The notes below the pieces were generated by a model. It was not told where the DNA came from. It searched no databases and worked only from the letters and a program-made list of their open reading frames with translations. A program made the translations under genes and the position numbers. From positions 186,001 to 250,000 of the forward strand of contig NZ_PVTT01000002.1 in the NCBI RefSeq assembly GCF_003003095.1: 64,000 bases of DNA, in the 5' to 3' direction. Origin of the DNA: Hasllibacter halocynthiae (GTDB lineage: Bacteria > Pseudomonadota > Alphaproteobacteria > Rhodobacterales > Rhodobacteraceae). Every line of letters begins with the position of its first letter. Positions within the stretch are counted from its first letter, which is position 1. Shown one piece after another: positions 56,306 to 64,000 of this stretch.

Positions 56306-56321
56306 TGAACCGTACGGTTCA
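56306..56321. promoter_or_regulatory. Perfect 16-bp palindrome, probable operator
   Basis: TGAACCGTACGGTTCA reads identically on both strands. It lies 24 bp after the winged-helix gene stop and 108 bp before the small exported protein gene, in an AT-richer stretch. Its shape resembles TetR-type operators; no TetR gene is in the window. Confidence 0.6.
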
Positions 56322-56429
56322 GTTCAAATCTTTTCTCGTTAGGTTCAAAAAGTCGGACGGCGGAATGGTCATTCTCATGTTCATCGGAAGGCCGATCCGG
56401 TCCTTCCTCGAACCTGACAGGAGGACATC

Positions 56430-56762
56430 ATGCTCCGCAACACGACCCTCGCCATCCTTGCCCTCGCCGTGTCGGCCGCCGCGCTGCCAGCCGCCGCGAA
56501 CGTCGGAAAGGACCAGTTCGCCGCGACGCTGGGCGTCGATCCCGACGCCTACACGACGGGTGAGCTGATCCGCCTCGACGACGCGCTCTCGGAGAACGAC
56601 CTCACGACCGCGCGCGCGATCCTGAACGGCGACCTTCGCGATACCGGCCCGGGCGGCACGACGCCGGCGATGAGGCAGATGGCTGCGAGCCTTGGCGTAA
56701 ACGTCGAGGACTACTCCGCCGCGGAGCTGGCCCGACTGCATACGGACCGGTTCATCGATTAA
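56430..56762 (+). CDS. Small exported hypothetical protein
   Basis: The 110-residue protein has a signal peptide (MLRNTTLAILALAVSAAALPAAA) and a mature part with two similar short motifs, LGVDPDAYTTGELIRLDDAL and LGVNVEDYSAAELARLHTDR, which look like an internal duplication of a helical unit. It is acidic. A strong ribosome site (caggagg) precedes the ATG. I do not recognise a named family; the periplasm is the likely location. The upstream palindrome may control it. Confidence 0.78.
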   Translation: MLRNTTLAILALAVSAAALPAAANVGKDQFAATLGVDPDAYTTGELIRLDDALSENDLTTARAILNGDLRDTGPGGTTPAMRQMAASLGVNVEDYSAAELARLHTDRFID

Positions 56763-56819
56763 GACGGCCCGCCCGTGTCCCCGCGGGCCGGCGTAGCCGG
56801 GGCCTCGCCGCCGGCAAAG

Positions 56820-56848
56820 GGACCGCCCTTCCCCAGGGGCGGTCCTTC
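56820..56848. terminator. Hairpin between convergent genes
   Basis: A perfect 9-bp stem (GGACCGCCC / GGGCGGTCC, 8-nt loop) sits between the small exported protein gene and the convergent AraC gene, whose stop lies at 56849. Flanking ttctc on the plus strand and cctttg on the minus strand allow use in both directions. Confidence 0.6.
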
Positions 56849-57775
56849 TCATGCGCCGCGTCGTCGCCAAGCAGAAGGGGTGAGGCCATGCGCGGCCTTG
56901 AAGGTCCGGGTGAAGTGCGACTGGTCCGCGAACCCGCACCGAGCGGCGATCTCGCCCAGCGAATGCCCCTGCTCGAGCAGGGGCAGCGTGGCCGCCACCC
57001 GCTCGCCCCTCAGCCATGCCGAAGGAGCAAGGCCCGTCGCCGCGCGCAGGGCACGGCGGAACGCGCTCTCGGACATGCCCACCACGCGGGCCATCTCCCC
57101 GGGCGTGACGTTCCCTGACAGGCGTGCCCCGACGTGCTCGACGAGCATCCGCCAGCGATCCTCGCCGAACATGCCTGCGGCAGCGTCCGAAAGGACGCCG
57201 CGGCGCCGGACCAGGGTGGCCAGGAACACCCGTGCCATGCTGTCGAAGATCAGCTTCCGGCCCGGCCCTTCCGGCCGGACTGCGTCCCGAAGCGCCTCGG
57301 CGACGGCGAGCAAGGCGTCGTCGTGGACGATGGTCTCGCCCTCGCAGCACAGGCCCCTGACGAGCACCTTCATCTCGCGTCTTACGAAATCGCTCATCGT
57401 CGCGGGATCCACCGTGATGCCGATCCCTTGTGCCCGCTCGGACCATTCCAGGCCGGCGCGGGTGCCGGCGGGGAAGAGGACGATGTCGCCCCGCCCGACG
57501 ACCGCCTCGGTGCGACGACCGTCGCGGCGCTCGATCACGGGGACCGCATCGGTCCCGGTGAAGATGAGCATCCGGTGCAGATGGACGGCGTCCGGCGACT
57601 GGTGGCCCGGCTCGGAGTCGAAGGCGATCAGCCCGAGCAGCGGCGTGCCCGGCACGAGGCCCAGGGCCGCGGTATCCAAGACGCGACCCTGAGGGTGGGC
57701 GATGGAGATGCCGTCGGACAATGCGCTTTCCCCCGCCGGACGATGGGGCCCAACTGGGGATACGTCGCAGGACAT
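56849..57775 (-). CDS. AraC-family transcriptional regulator
   Basis: The 308-residue protein has a long N-terminal ligand or dimer domain (VLFPAGTRAGLEWSERAQG region resembling AraC cupin-type domains) and a C-terminal double helix-turn-helix: NVTPGEMARVVGMSESAFRRALRAATG and HSLGEIAARCGFADQSHFTRTFKAAHGLTPSAWRR, read as two units. The N-terminal type resembles AraC-N regulators of the GlxA-distant, YqhC-like group. The ligand is unknown. The start ATG at 57773-57775 borders the IS-remnant region; the gene lies at the edge of the accessory segment. Confidence 0.88.
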   Translation of the reverse strand: MSCDVSPVGPHRPAGESALSDGISIAHPQGRVLDTAALGLVPGTPLLGLIAFDSEPGHQSPDAVHLHRMLIFTGTDAVPVIERRDGRRTEAVVGRGDIVLFPAGTRAGLEWSERAQGIGITVDPATMSDFVRREMKVLVRGLCCEGETIVHDDALLAVAEALRDAVRPEGPGRKLIFDSMARVFLATLVRRRGVLSDAAAGMFGEDRWRMLVEHVGARLSGNVTPGEMARVVGMSESAFRRALRAATGLAPSAWLRGERVAATLPLLEQGHSLGEIAARCGFADQSHFTRTFKAAHGLTPSAWRRRGA

Positions 57776-57964
57776 TCAACCGTAGCCGCTGTCGACCGCG
57801 GTATCTCCCTGGCCTCCACGAGATACCGAACCTCTATTTGCCGACGAAATGATCCCCTTCTGTCCCGCACGGTCCGGCAAGATGCCGCCGGGAGCGGAGC
57901 TTGCCTGCCCCCGATGCGACACGTCGTTGGTATGGCCGTCCGCGACGGACGACTTGCCTGAGCC

Positions 57965-58060
57965 GGCCTTGTTGCACGAAGCCGGGCTTGGGATTCACAT
58001 TTGGAGTCCAGCGACGGAACTGGGCGGCATGTCCGAGCCCGCGCCCACCCGCTACCGCGC
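57965..58060 (+). mobile_element. Left-end fragment of an IS5-like element
   Basis: GGCCTTGTTGCAC followed by about 60 bases and then ATG TCC GAG CCC encoding MSEPAPTRYRAL resembles the terminal inverted repeat and first codons of IS5-family transposases. Sequence similarity stops after about 100 bp. Confidence 0.4.
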
Positions 58061-58271
58061 CCTGAAGGGATTGTCAGGTTGGAGGTACGGCGACGGCTGG
58101 GTAGCCATCCCGGGTGCTGGACCTTGAGGATCTCCTGCGTCTCGAGGGGCATCGCTTCGCGCGCACCGTCATCGGTTATGCTGTCTGGGCGTATCACCGC
58201 TCTGCCCTGAGCCTGCGCGATGTCGAGGACCTTCTCGCCGAACGGGGGGTCGTCGTCTCCTACGAGACGAT

Positions 58272-58301
58272 CCGGGTATGGGTTGCCCGGGTATGGGTTG
58301 C
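58272..58301 (+). repeat. 15-bp tandem duplication
   Basis: CCGGGTATGGGTTGC occurs twice in a row within the IS6 pseudogene, duplicating the residues RVWVA in frame. Confidence 0.9.
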
Positions 58302-58341
58302 GAAGTTCGGAACGCGGATCGCCACGATCCGGCGCGACCGG

Positions 58342-58373
58342 CCTGTGCCAACCGATACCTGTGCCAACCGATA
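58342..58373 (+). repeat. 16-bp tandem duplication causing a frameshift
   Basis: CCTGTGCCAACCGATA occurs twice in a row in the IS6 pseudogene. Its length is not a multiple of three; removing one copy restores the reading RPVPTDKWHLDE. Confidence 0.9.
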
Positions 58374-58884
58374 AGTGGCACCTCGACGAGGTCGTCCAGA
58401 GATCGACAGCGCAAAGCAACGGCTCTGGCGGGCAGTAGATGCGAACGGTGACGTGCTGGACGTCCTCGTGCAGTCGCGCTGCAATGCCTCAGCCGCCAAG
58501 CGGTTCATGTGCAAGCTCTTCGAGGGATGGGGCCTGCCGCGGGTGATGGTAACGGACGAGCTCGGATCCCAACTCCGCCGCGAAGGCGGATCTCGCCCCC
58601 GGCCTAGAGCACCGTCACCACAAGGGGATCAACAACGCGGCGGAAGCATCGCATCGCCATACCCGCCGACGGGAGAAGGTCACGGGCCGGTTCGAATTGC
58701 CGCGACAGGCCCAGCGATTCCTGCCGGTCCACGATCAAACAGCCGCCATCTTCCGCTCGCGCCGCAATTGTCTTTCAGCGAATTCCTACCGCCACGCCAG
58801 ACAGGACGCGTTCGAGTTACGGGCGGATCACACGACCAAGCTGTCCGCATGAGCGAACCCCAACGGCACATAGCCCAGCCACAC

Positions 58885-59200
58885 AAAACAACCTAAGGAT
58901 CCCTGCCGAAGACGAGAGCGGCCTTTCTAGAATGTCGCGCTCCGACCCGGTGCGGTGCAGCTCGCGCTTGAGCCGCGCATTCTCGGCCGGCGATGGCATC
59001 ATGGACGCAGCCGCGGGCGGCCGCCCAGCCGGCGATACCGTCGTGCTCCCGCCGAACCGCGCGATCCACCGCCGCAGGACCGTCTCGTGCAGCCCCAACT
59101 CCTCGGCCACCGCGACGATCGTCATCCCGCTCGTCCGGGCCCGCTCCACCGCCTCACGCTTGAACGCATCCGCGAATACCCGCCGATTCCGGTCCGTCAT
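58885..59200 (-). pseudogene. IS3-family OrfA remnant
   Basis: The frame from ATG at 59198-59200 reads RRVFADAFKREAVERARTSG, VAEELGLHETVLRRWIARFGG and AENARLKRELHRTGSERDIL, the helix-turn-helix and leucine-zipper of IS3-family OrfA. After SERDIL the similarity ends near 58900 and the OrfB (DDE) part is absent. Upstream, TGTCCACCAGACCGGGGG near 59240 looks like the element's terminal inverted repeat. It abuts the end of the IS6 remnant, which is on the other strand. Confidence 0.75.
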
Positions 59201-59342
59201 CGAACACTCCTCTCCGCGTCTCCTCAACCCTATCAGGGTGTCCACCAGACCGGGGGAAACCAAACCGAACTGCCGCCGCGATTGCGGATGGGCGCTTGGG
59301 CCCCTAACTAGCGCCTAAGCCCGACGCTCGGAGGGTCCCGCC

Positions 59343-61142
59343 ATGTCTGACCCATCCGCCGCGCCCGCTGCAGGGCTCGGGCCGATCATCATGCGGCTCT
59401 TGCGGGATGGCTTTCGCGAGCAGGGGCGCCTCTACGGCGTGGCCATCGCTGCGATGGTGGTTGTGGCCGGCTCGGCCGCGGCGGTGGCGTGGGTGATGGA
59501 GTGGATCATCGACGCTTTGGGCAACCCGGAAAACCGCGGGGCGGTGATCGCCGTCGCTTCAACGGTAATTGCGATCTTCGTGATCAAGGGCGCAGCGACC
59601 TACACGCAGTCGGTCTTCATGGCGCGCGCGGGCAACCGGATCGTCGCAAGCTACCAGTACCGGGTCTACTCCAAGCTGGTCTCGCAAGGCGTGGGCTACT
59701 TCAACCGCACCGAATCCTCGGACATCATCATGCGTGTGGTCCAGGGTGCGACGGCTTGCCGGACGTTGATCGACATCATCGTGGTCTCAGCGGTGCGCGA
59801 CACGCTTACGCTAGTGGGGCTGATCGGGGTGATGATCTACCAGCAGCCGACGCTCTCGCTGGTTTCGCTCCTTGTGGGGCCAGTGGCGCTCTGGGGGATC
59901 CGGATCATCCTGCGGCGGGTCAAGAGCATCATGGAGAGCCAGCTCACCGCCTTTTCGGAGATCTACCGAGTGCTGCAGGAGAGCTCGGGCGGAATTCATG
60001 TGATCAAGGTCTTCTCGCTGGAGGACCATATGCGCGGACGCATGGACGGAGCGGTGCGCCGGGTGGAGGATCGCATGAACTCCATCTCGCGGCTTGAGTC
60101 GGCGACCTCTCCTATCATCGAGACGCTCGCCGGCTTCGCCATAGCGGGGGTCATCCTCGTGAGTGCCTGGAACGTGCTTGGCGGGCAGCCGTCCACGCCG
60201 GGCGAGCTCATGTCCTTCGTGACGGCGCTGATGATGGCCTACGAGCCTGCCAAGCGGCTGAGCCGGATGCGCGTATCGATCGAGACGGCGCTGGTCGGCG
60301 TGCGCATGGTGCTGGGCATCCTCGACATGCCCGAGTCGCAGGCCGAGGCGCGCGACGCCCGGCCGCTGAAACCGGGGAGAGGAGCTTTGGAAATGCGCGG
60401 CGTGACATTTGGATACGGCGCCGCGCCGGTGGTGCGCAACCTCGACCTTCTGTTTTCGGCTGGGCAGACAAGCGCGCTCGTCGGGCCGTCGGGAGGTGGC
60501 AAGTCGACGATCCTCAACCTGGCCATGCGGCTCTACGAGCCATCGGAGGGCGAGGTGCTAATCGATGGGCAGGACCTTGCAGGGGCGACGCTGTCCTCGG
60601 TTCGCCAACGCATTTCCTTCGTGGGGCAGAACACGTTCCTCTTCTCAACTTCGGTGCGTGAGAACATCCGCATGGCGCGCTCGGACGCGACCGACGCCGA
60701 GGTCGAGGCCGCAGCGCAGGACGCGAACGCCCACACCTTCGTCTCGGAGCTGCCGCAGGGCTACGAGACGATGGTTGGCGAGAACGGGTCCTTCCTGTCG
60801 GGCGGGCAGCGCCAGCGCCTCGCCATCGCGCGGGCCATCCTCAAGCGCTCGGACATCATGCTGTTCGACGAGGCGACGAGCGCGCTCGACAGCCATTCCG
60901 AGGCGCTAATCCAAGAGGCGCTCGCGCGGGTGACGAGGGACAAAACGACGGTGGTGATCGCGCACCGCCTGTCCACCATCCTTGGGGCCGACCAGATCAT
61001 CTACGTAGAGGAAGGGCGCGTGGTCGAGCGCGGGACCCTCCGGGACCTCCTGGCCGCAGACGGCCCGTTTCGCAGGCTCTACGACCGCCAGTTCGGGGTG
61101 GCCGAGCCTGCCCCCATCGCGCTGGCGGAAGCGGCAGAATGA
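59343..61142 (+). CDS. MsbA-like ABC exporter
   Basis: The 599-residue half-transporter fuses a six-helix membrane domain (residues 1-330) with an ATPase domain. Walker A is VGPSGGGKSTILNLA, the Q-loop FVGQNTFLFS, the ABC signature LSGGQRQRLAIARAILK, Walker B IMLFDEATSALD and the H-loop VVIAHRLST. It belongs to the lipid A/lipid exporter group that includes MsbA and polysaccharide exporters. Its position before a GDP-mannose gene and a glycosyltransferase suggests export of a lipid-linked glycan. RBS ggaggg precedes the ATG. Codon choice is looser than in the core genes. Confidence 0.92.
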   Translation: MSDPSAAPAAGLGPIIMRLLRDGFREQGRLYGVAIAAMVVVAGSAAAVAWVMEWIIDALGNPENRGAVIAVASTVIAIFVIKGAATYTQSVFMARAGNRIVASYQYRVYSKLVSQGVGYFNRTESSDIIMRVVQGATACRTLIDIIVVSAVRDTLTLVGLIGVMIYQQPTLSLVSLLVGPVALWGIRIILRRVKSIMESQLTAFSEIYRVLQESSGGIHVIKVFSLEDHMRGRMDGAVRRVEDRMNSISRLESATSPIIETLAGFAIAGVILVSAWNVLGGQPSTPGELMSFVTALMMAYEPAKRLSRMRVSIETALVGVRMVLGILDMPESQAEARDARPLKPGRGALEMRGVTFGYGAAPVVRNLDLLFSAGQTSALVGPSGGGKSTILNLAMRLYEPSEGEVLIDGQDLAGATLSSVRQRISFVGQNTFLFSTSVRENIRMARSDATDAEVEAAAQDANAHTFVSELPQGYETMVGENGSFLSGGQRQRLAIARAILKRSDIMLFDEATSALDSHSEALIQEALARVTRDKTTVVIAHRLSTILGADQIIYVEEGRVVERGTLRDLLAADGPFRRLYDRQFGVAEPAPIALAEAAE

Positions 61143-61220
61143 TGGTCGTCGTCGGGACCGCTCTTCATGAAGCAGAAAACACGATGCGCGCGGCGGCGCA
61201 TTATCTCCCGAGGCGTGTCT

Positions 61221-62657
61221 ATGATCCATCCCATCATCCTATGCGGCGGCTCCGGCACACGGCTTTGGCCCCTGTCGCGCAAGGCTCATCCCAAGCAGTT
61301 CGTGGACGTGCTGGGGCATGGGTCGCTGTTCGCCTCCTGCGCTCGGATGTTGTCGGGCGAAGGGTTCGCAGCGCCAACTGTGGTGACGGCGTCGGACTTC
61401 CGCTTCCTCGTCGCAGAGCAACTCGTAGACGCGGCTGTCGACCCCGGGCCGATCCTGATCGAGCCTGAGCCGCGCAACACCGCGCCAGCGATTCTCGCTG
61501 CCGCGATGGCGGTCGCCTTGCGCGATCCAGCGGCGGTGATCCTCGTCGCACCGTCCGATCATGCGATTTCAGATCCGGAGGCGTTCCGCGAGTGCATGCG
61601 CGCCGCCTGCCCCGTGGCCGAGGCGGGCCACGTGGTCACCTTCGGCATCCGGCCCACACATGCGGAGACCGGCTATGGTTGGCTCGAGCTGGACGGCGGG
61701 ACGCTGCAGGGGACGCATGCACTGCGCCGGTTCGTGGAGAAGCCGGACCAAGCCACTGCCGAGGCGATGCTGGCCCGCGGGGGGCACCTTTGGAACGCGG
61801 GCATCTTCATGGCCCGGGCGGACGCGATGGTCTCGGCCTTCGAGCGGCATGCGCCCGACATGGTGGAGCACGTGCGCACCGCCGTTGGGGATGCCGGGAC
61901 CGATCTGGGCTTCCTGCGCCTGGCGGCCGATCCTTGGTCCAAGGTGCGGGCGCAGTCGATCGACTACGCGGTGATGGAGCCCGCCTCGACCGCGGAGGGG
62001 CTCTACGTGCAGCCCTATGACGGTGGCTGGACCGATCTGGGTGGCTGGAACTCGATCTGGCGGGAAATGGAGCGCGGCGCCGATGGAGTTGCCGCGCGTG
62101 GCGCGACGACAGCGATCGACTGCCGTGACAGCCTGCTGCGCTCGGAGGTGGACGGGCTGGAGCTGGTGGGTATCGGCCTCGAGAACATCGTGGCGGTCGC
62201 CATGAACGACGCAGTGCTCGTGGCCGATCTGGGCCGTGTGCAGGACGTGAAGCTGGCGGTCGAACGGCTGCGTACGCGAGGGGCGGCGCAGGCTGAGGCA
62301 TTCCCGTACGACCATCGCCCATGGGGTCATTTTGAGACGCTAGCTCTCGACGAGCGCTTTCAGGTCAAGCGTATCGTTGTCCATCCTGGCGCCGCCCTGA
62401 GCCTGCAGTCGCATCACCACAGGGCGGAGCACTGGATCGTGGTGTCTGGCACCGCCCGCGTCACGGTGGATGACGAGGTGAGCCTCGTGACGGAGAACGG
62501 CAGCATCTATGTGCCGCTAGGCGCGGTGCATCGCATGGAAAATCCTGGCAAGGTGCCAATGGTGCTGATCGAGGTGCAGACCGGCTCCTATCTAGGGGAG
62601 GACGACATCGTCCGCTACGAGGATGTCTATGCCCGAGGCCAAGGTGCGAAGGGATAA
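61221..62657 (+). CDS. Bifunctional mannose-1-phosphate guanylyltransferase/mannose-6-phosphate isomerase
   Basis: The 478-residue protein makes GDP-mannose. The N-terminal nucleotidyltransferase has the signature IILCGGSGTRLWPLSRKAHPKQF, then EPEPRNTAPAILAAAMA and VAPSDHAI, FVEKPDQATA, and GGWTDLGGWNSIW. The C-terminal cupin isomerase shows RPWGHFETL, FQVKRIVVHPGAALSLQSHHHRAEHW and GAVHRMENPGKVPMVLIEVQTG. The order and length match the ManC/AlgA/XanB type II enzymes. An upstream in-frame ATG (61167) is less likely because the signature then starts late. It sits 78 bp after the exporter gene. Confidence 0.94.
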   Translation: MIHPIILCGGSGTRLWPLSRKAHPKQFVDVLGHGSLFASCARMLSGEGFAAPTVVTASDFRFLVAEQLVDAAVDPGPILIEPEPRNTAPAILAAAMAVALRDPAAVILVAPSDHAISDPEAFRECMRAACPVAEAGHVVTFGIRPTHAETGYGWLELDGGTLQGTHALRRFVEKPDQATAEAMLARGGHLWNAGIFMARADAMVSAFERHAPDMVEHVRTAVGDAGTDLGFLRLAADPWSKVRAQSIDYAVMEPASTAEGLYVQPYDGGWTDLGGWNSIWREMERGADGVAARGATTAIDCRDSLLRSEVDGLELVGIGLENIVAVAMNDAVLVADLGRVQDVKLAVERLRTRGAAQAEAFPYDHRPWGHFETLALDERFQVKRIVVHPGAALSLQSHHHRAEHWIVVSGTARVTVDDEVSLVTENGSIYVPLGAVHRMENPGKVPMVLIEVQTGSYLGEDDIVRYEDVYARGQGAKG

Positions 62658-62664
62658 CCATGAC

Positions 62665-64000
62665 ATGGAACAGCCGATAATCTTCGATCTGACTGAGGTA
62701 CAGCTAGCATCAACCGGAAAGCTGCGCTTCTATGGCATCGTGCGCTGCGTGCACGAGATTGCCCTGCACATCGCGCGGATCGACCCTGCCGTGCGGTTCT
62801 GCGTATTCTCAGCAGGGCACCAGAGCTTCTTCGAGGTGCCGGTCCGTCGCGACCGCGACGCGGTCGCCTTTGACGTGCCGCTTGGTGTGCGGCAGCTGCG
62901 GCTCCGCTCGGTATTTCCTGATCGCCGCCCGCTGCGCGATGCCGTCGCTGCGACCGCGCGTGCCGTAGTCGGCGGCCTCAACCGCCGAGCGTGGGATCGC
63001 GCTGGTATCGACCTGCCGAAGATTGACCTCAATGGAGCGACCTATGTCTCCTGCGCTCGTCCGAAGCTGATCGTCGATCAAATCGCTGCATTGGACCGTG
63101 CAAGCACACGGATTGATCTTGTGCCGCTGATCCATGACATGATTCCGCTCCACGACCATTTCGAGCACCGCAGCAAGTCCTTCCCGACCAACTTTGTCGC
63201 AGACAACATCCGTATCCTCAATCGCGCGGCTCGGGTGATGACGAACTCGGAGTTCACCCGCAGCGAGTTGCTGCGCTTCTCCGCTTCTGGCTACTTGCCC
63301 GCCATATCGGCAAACTATATCCATCCGGTCCCCCTCGTGCATGAATGTTCGGACGCCGATCCGTCGCCGCGAATCTCTCCGCCTGCCGAGCCTTACCTGC
63401 TGACGGTCGGCTCGCTTCTGGGACGCAAGAATCTAGAAGCGGTGCTCGACGCGATGGAGGTGCTGCGGAGCCGGGGCGTGGCGGTGCCCCTTCTCGTGAT
63501 CGCGGGTGCGCGTCGCAAGCGTGTGGAGGAGCACATAGGCTCGGAGGAGCGAAAAGGCGTGCGCGACCGGGTGGTGTTCCGTCACACGCCCCCGCAAGCC
63601 GATCTCATCGCGCTCTACCGAGGCGCCGTGGCTACCGTGGTACCCTCGCGTATGGAGGGCTGGGGGCTGCCGGCGGGCGAGTCGCTTTGGCTTGGCACAC
63701 CGGCGATCTGCGCAGACGTGCCTGCGCTGCACGAGGTGGCAGGTGATCTGGGCCTCTACTTCGACCCAGACGACGCAGCTGCGCTGGCGAACCATGTCGC
63801 GCGCCTGATGGAGGACAGCGAGCATGTCCGCGTGCTTCGGGAGCGCATCCGCGGCGCACGCCCCCGGCTTCGTACCTGGTCCGACGTTGCGCGAGATGTC
63901 CTCGCCATCCTGCCGAGCGCAGCGGGCGGCACGCGGCGCCATGCGGAGGATTGTCGGGCCGAACGGGGCAGCAGGGCTTCGGCCCGGTGCCTCCCCTCAG
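62665..64000 (+). CDS. GT4-type glycosyltransferase, 3' end cut by window
   Basis: The frame opens at ATG 62665 (IIFDLTEVQLASTGKLRF) and stays open for 445 codons to the window end. It shows the GT-B fold: an N-terminal lobe with LVPLIHDMIPLHDHFEH and VMTNSEFTRSELLRF, and a C-terminal lobe with YLLTVGSLLGRKNLEAVLDA and the donor-site motif SRMEGWGLPAGESLWLGTP followed by PALHEVAGDLGLYFDPDDA. Such enzymes transfer mannose or related sugars; the gene before it makes GDP-mannose. RBS aaggga precedes the ATG. The stop codon lies beyond the window, probably shortly after. Confidence 0.88.
   Translation, partial: MEQPIIFDLTEVQLASTGKLRFYGIVRCVHEIALHIARIDPAVRFCVFSAGHQSFFEVPVRRDRDAVAFDVPLGVRQLRLRSVFPDRRPLRDAVAATARAVVGGLNRRAWDRAGIDLPKIDLNGATYVSCARPKLIVDQIAALDRASTRIDLVPLIHDMIPLHDHFEHRSKSFPTNFVADNIRILNRAARVMTNSEFTRSELLRFSASGYLPAISANYIHPVPLVHECSDADPSPRISPPAEPYLLTVGSLLGRKNLEAVLDAMEVLRSRGVAVPLLVIAGARRKRVEEHIGSEERKGVRDRVVFRHTPPQADLIALYRGAVATVVPSRMEGWGLPAGESLWLGTPAICADVPALHEVAGDLGLYFDPDDAAALANHVARLMEDSEHVRVLRERIRGARPRLRTWSDVARDVLAILPSAAGGTRRHAEDCRAERGSRASARCLPS

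Larger units (their letters stand above)
58114..58855 (+). pseudogene. Broken IS6-family transposase
   Basis: In three frames one can read the IS6/IS26-type DDE transposase: GHRFARTVIGYAVWAYHRSALSLRDVEDLLAERG, then WHLDEVV (first Asp), RLWRAVDANGDVLDVLVQSR, VMVTDELGS (second Asp), GINNAAEASHRHTRRRE (Glu) and FELPRQAQRFLPVHDQTAAIF. The frame is broken by a 16-bp tandem duplication at 58342, a change near 58395 and others around 58600. A second, in-frame 15-bp tandem duplication lies at 58272. All three acidic residues remain, so the decay is recent in appearance. It is non-functional as it stands. Confidence 0.85.

Noticed and set aside
57849-58127. 93-codon plus-strand frame starting MIPFCPARSGK
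   Set aside because: It crosses the IS5-like left end and includes the start of its transposase in frame; no independent protein features are visible.

Overview
The window is very GC-rich DNA with tightly packed genes on both strands. Gene content points to an alphaproteobacterium of the order Rhodobacterales: CcrM beside RNase HII, a one-domain porin, DUF3576, DUF4170 and DUF2125 proteins, a DciA-DsbA pair, HspQ and an ftsK-lolA neighbourhood. This placement rests on recognising protein families and was not tested by alignment.

Layout. 1-8005: 3' end of pnp, a broken GT25 glycosyltransferase, an exported L,D-transpeptidase, a Stealth-type sugar phosphotransferase, a 1-Cys peroxiredoxin, a GT4 glycosyltransferase and an aldehyde dehydrogenase. 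8400-15300: tiny lipoprotein, RluA-type pseudouridine synthase, msrC, a STAS/RsbW-type pair, gamma-glutamyltransferase, hspQ, an AEC transporter, an SLT lipoprotein and lolA. 15496-25200: ftsK, aminotransferase, amidase, UbiH-type hydroxylase, Trm112-like, LON-domain, thioredoxin-TPR and exonuclease III genes. 25195-31000: a VOC protein divergent from soxR across a SoxR-box-like palindrome, an OmpR-type regulator with a strong downstream terminator, ribA, a second YkuD-type enzyme, yggS and a porin. 31330-36000: DUF3576, leuS, lptE and holA. 36000-43000: a flavoprotein, an HNH protein, an RTX protein, a crotonase-SDR pair and a DUF2125 protein. 43125-47681: one head-to-tail cluster of pmbA, an inositol-phosphatase family gene, DUF4170, a WaaA-like gene lacking the usual acidic catalytic residues, and lpxK. 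47685-54556: dsbA, dciA, mutY, alkB, LysE exporter with divergent Lrp regulator, ccrM and rnhB. 54650-57775: exported hypothetical proteins, a membrane protein with a C-terminal winged helix, a 16-bp perfect palindrome and an AraC regulator.

57965-59265 is a graveyard of insertion-sequence pieces (IS5-, IS6- and IS3-like). Beyond it, to the window end, lies a polysaccharide block with looser codon use: a MsbA-like ABC exporter, a bifunctional mannose-1-phosphate guanylyltransferase/mannose-6-phosphate isomerase, and a GT4 glycosyltransferase that runs off the end. These could make GDP-mannose and assemble and export a mannose-containing glycan.

The most unusual items are the degenerate WaaA-like protein with its apparent CTG start, the membrane-tethered winged-helix protein overlapping an exported protein gene, the 16-bp palindrome beside it, the SoxR box between VOC and soxR, the helical insert in the porin, and the tandem duplications that broke the IS6 transposase.
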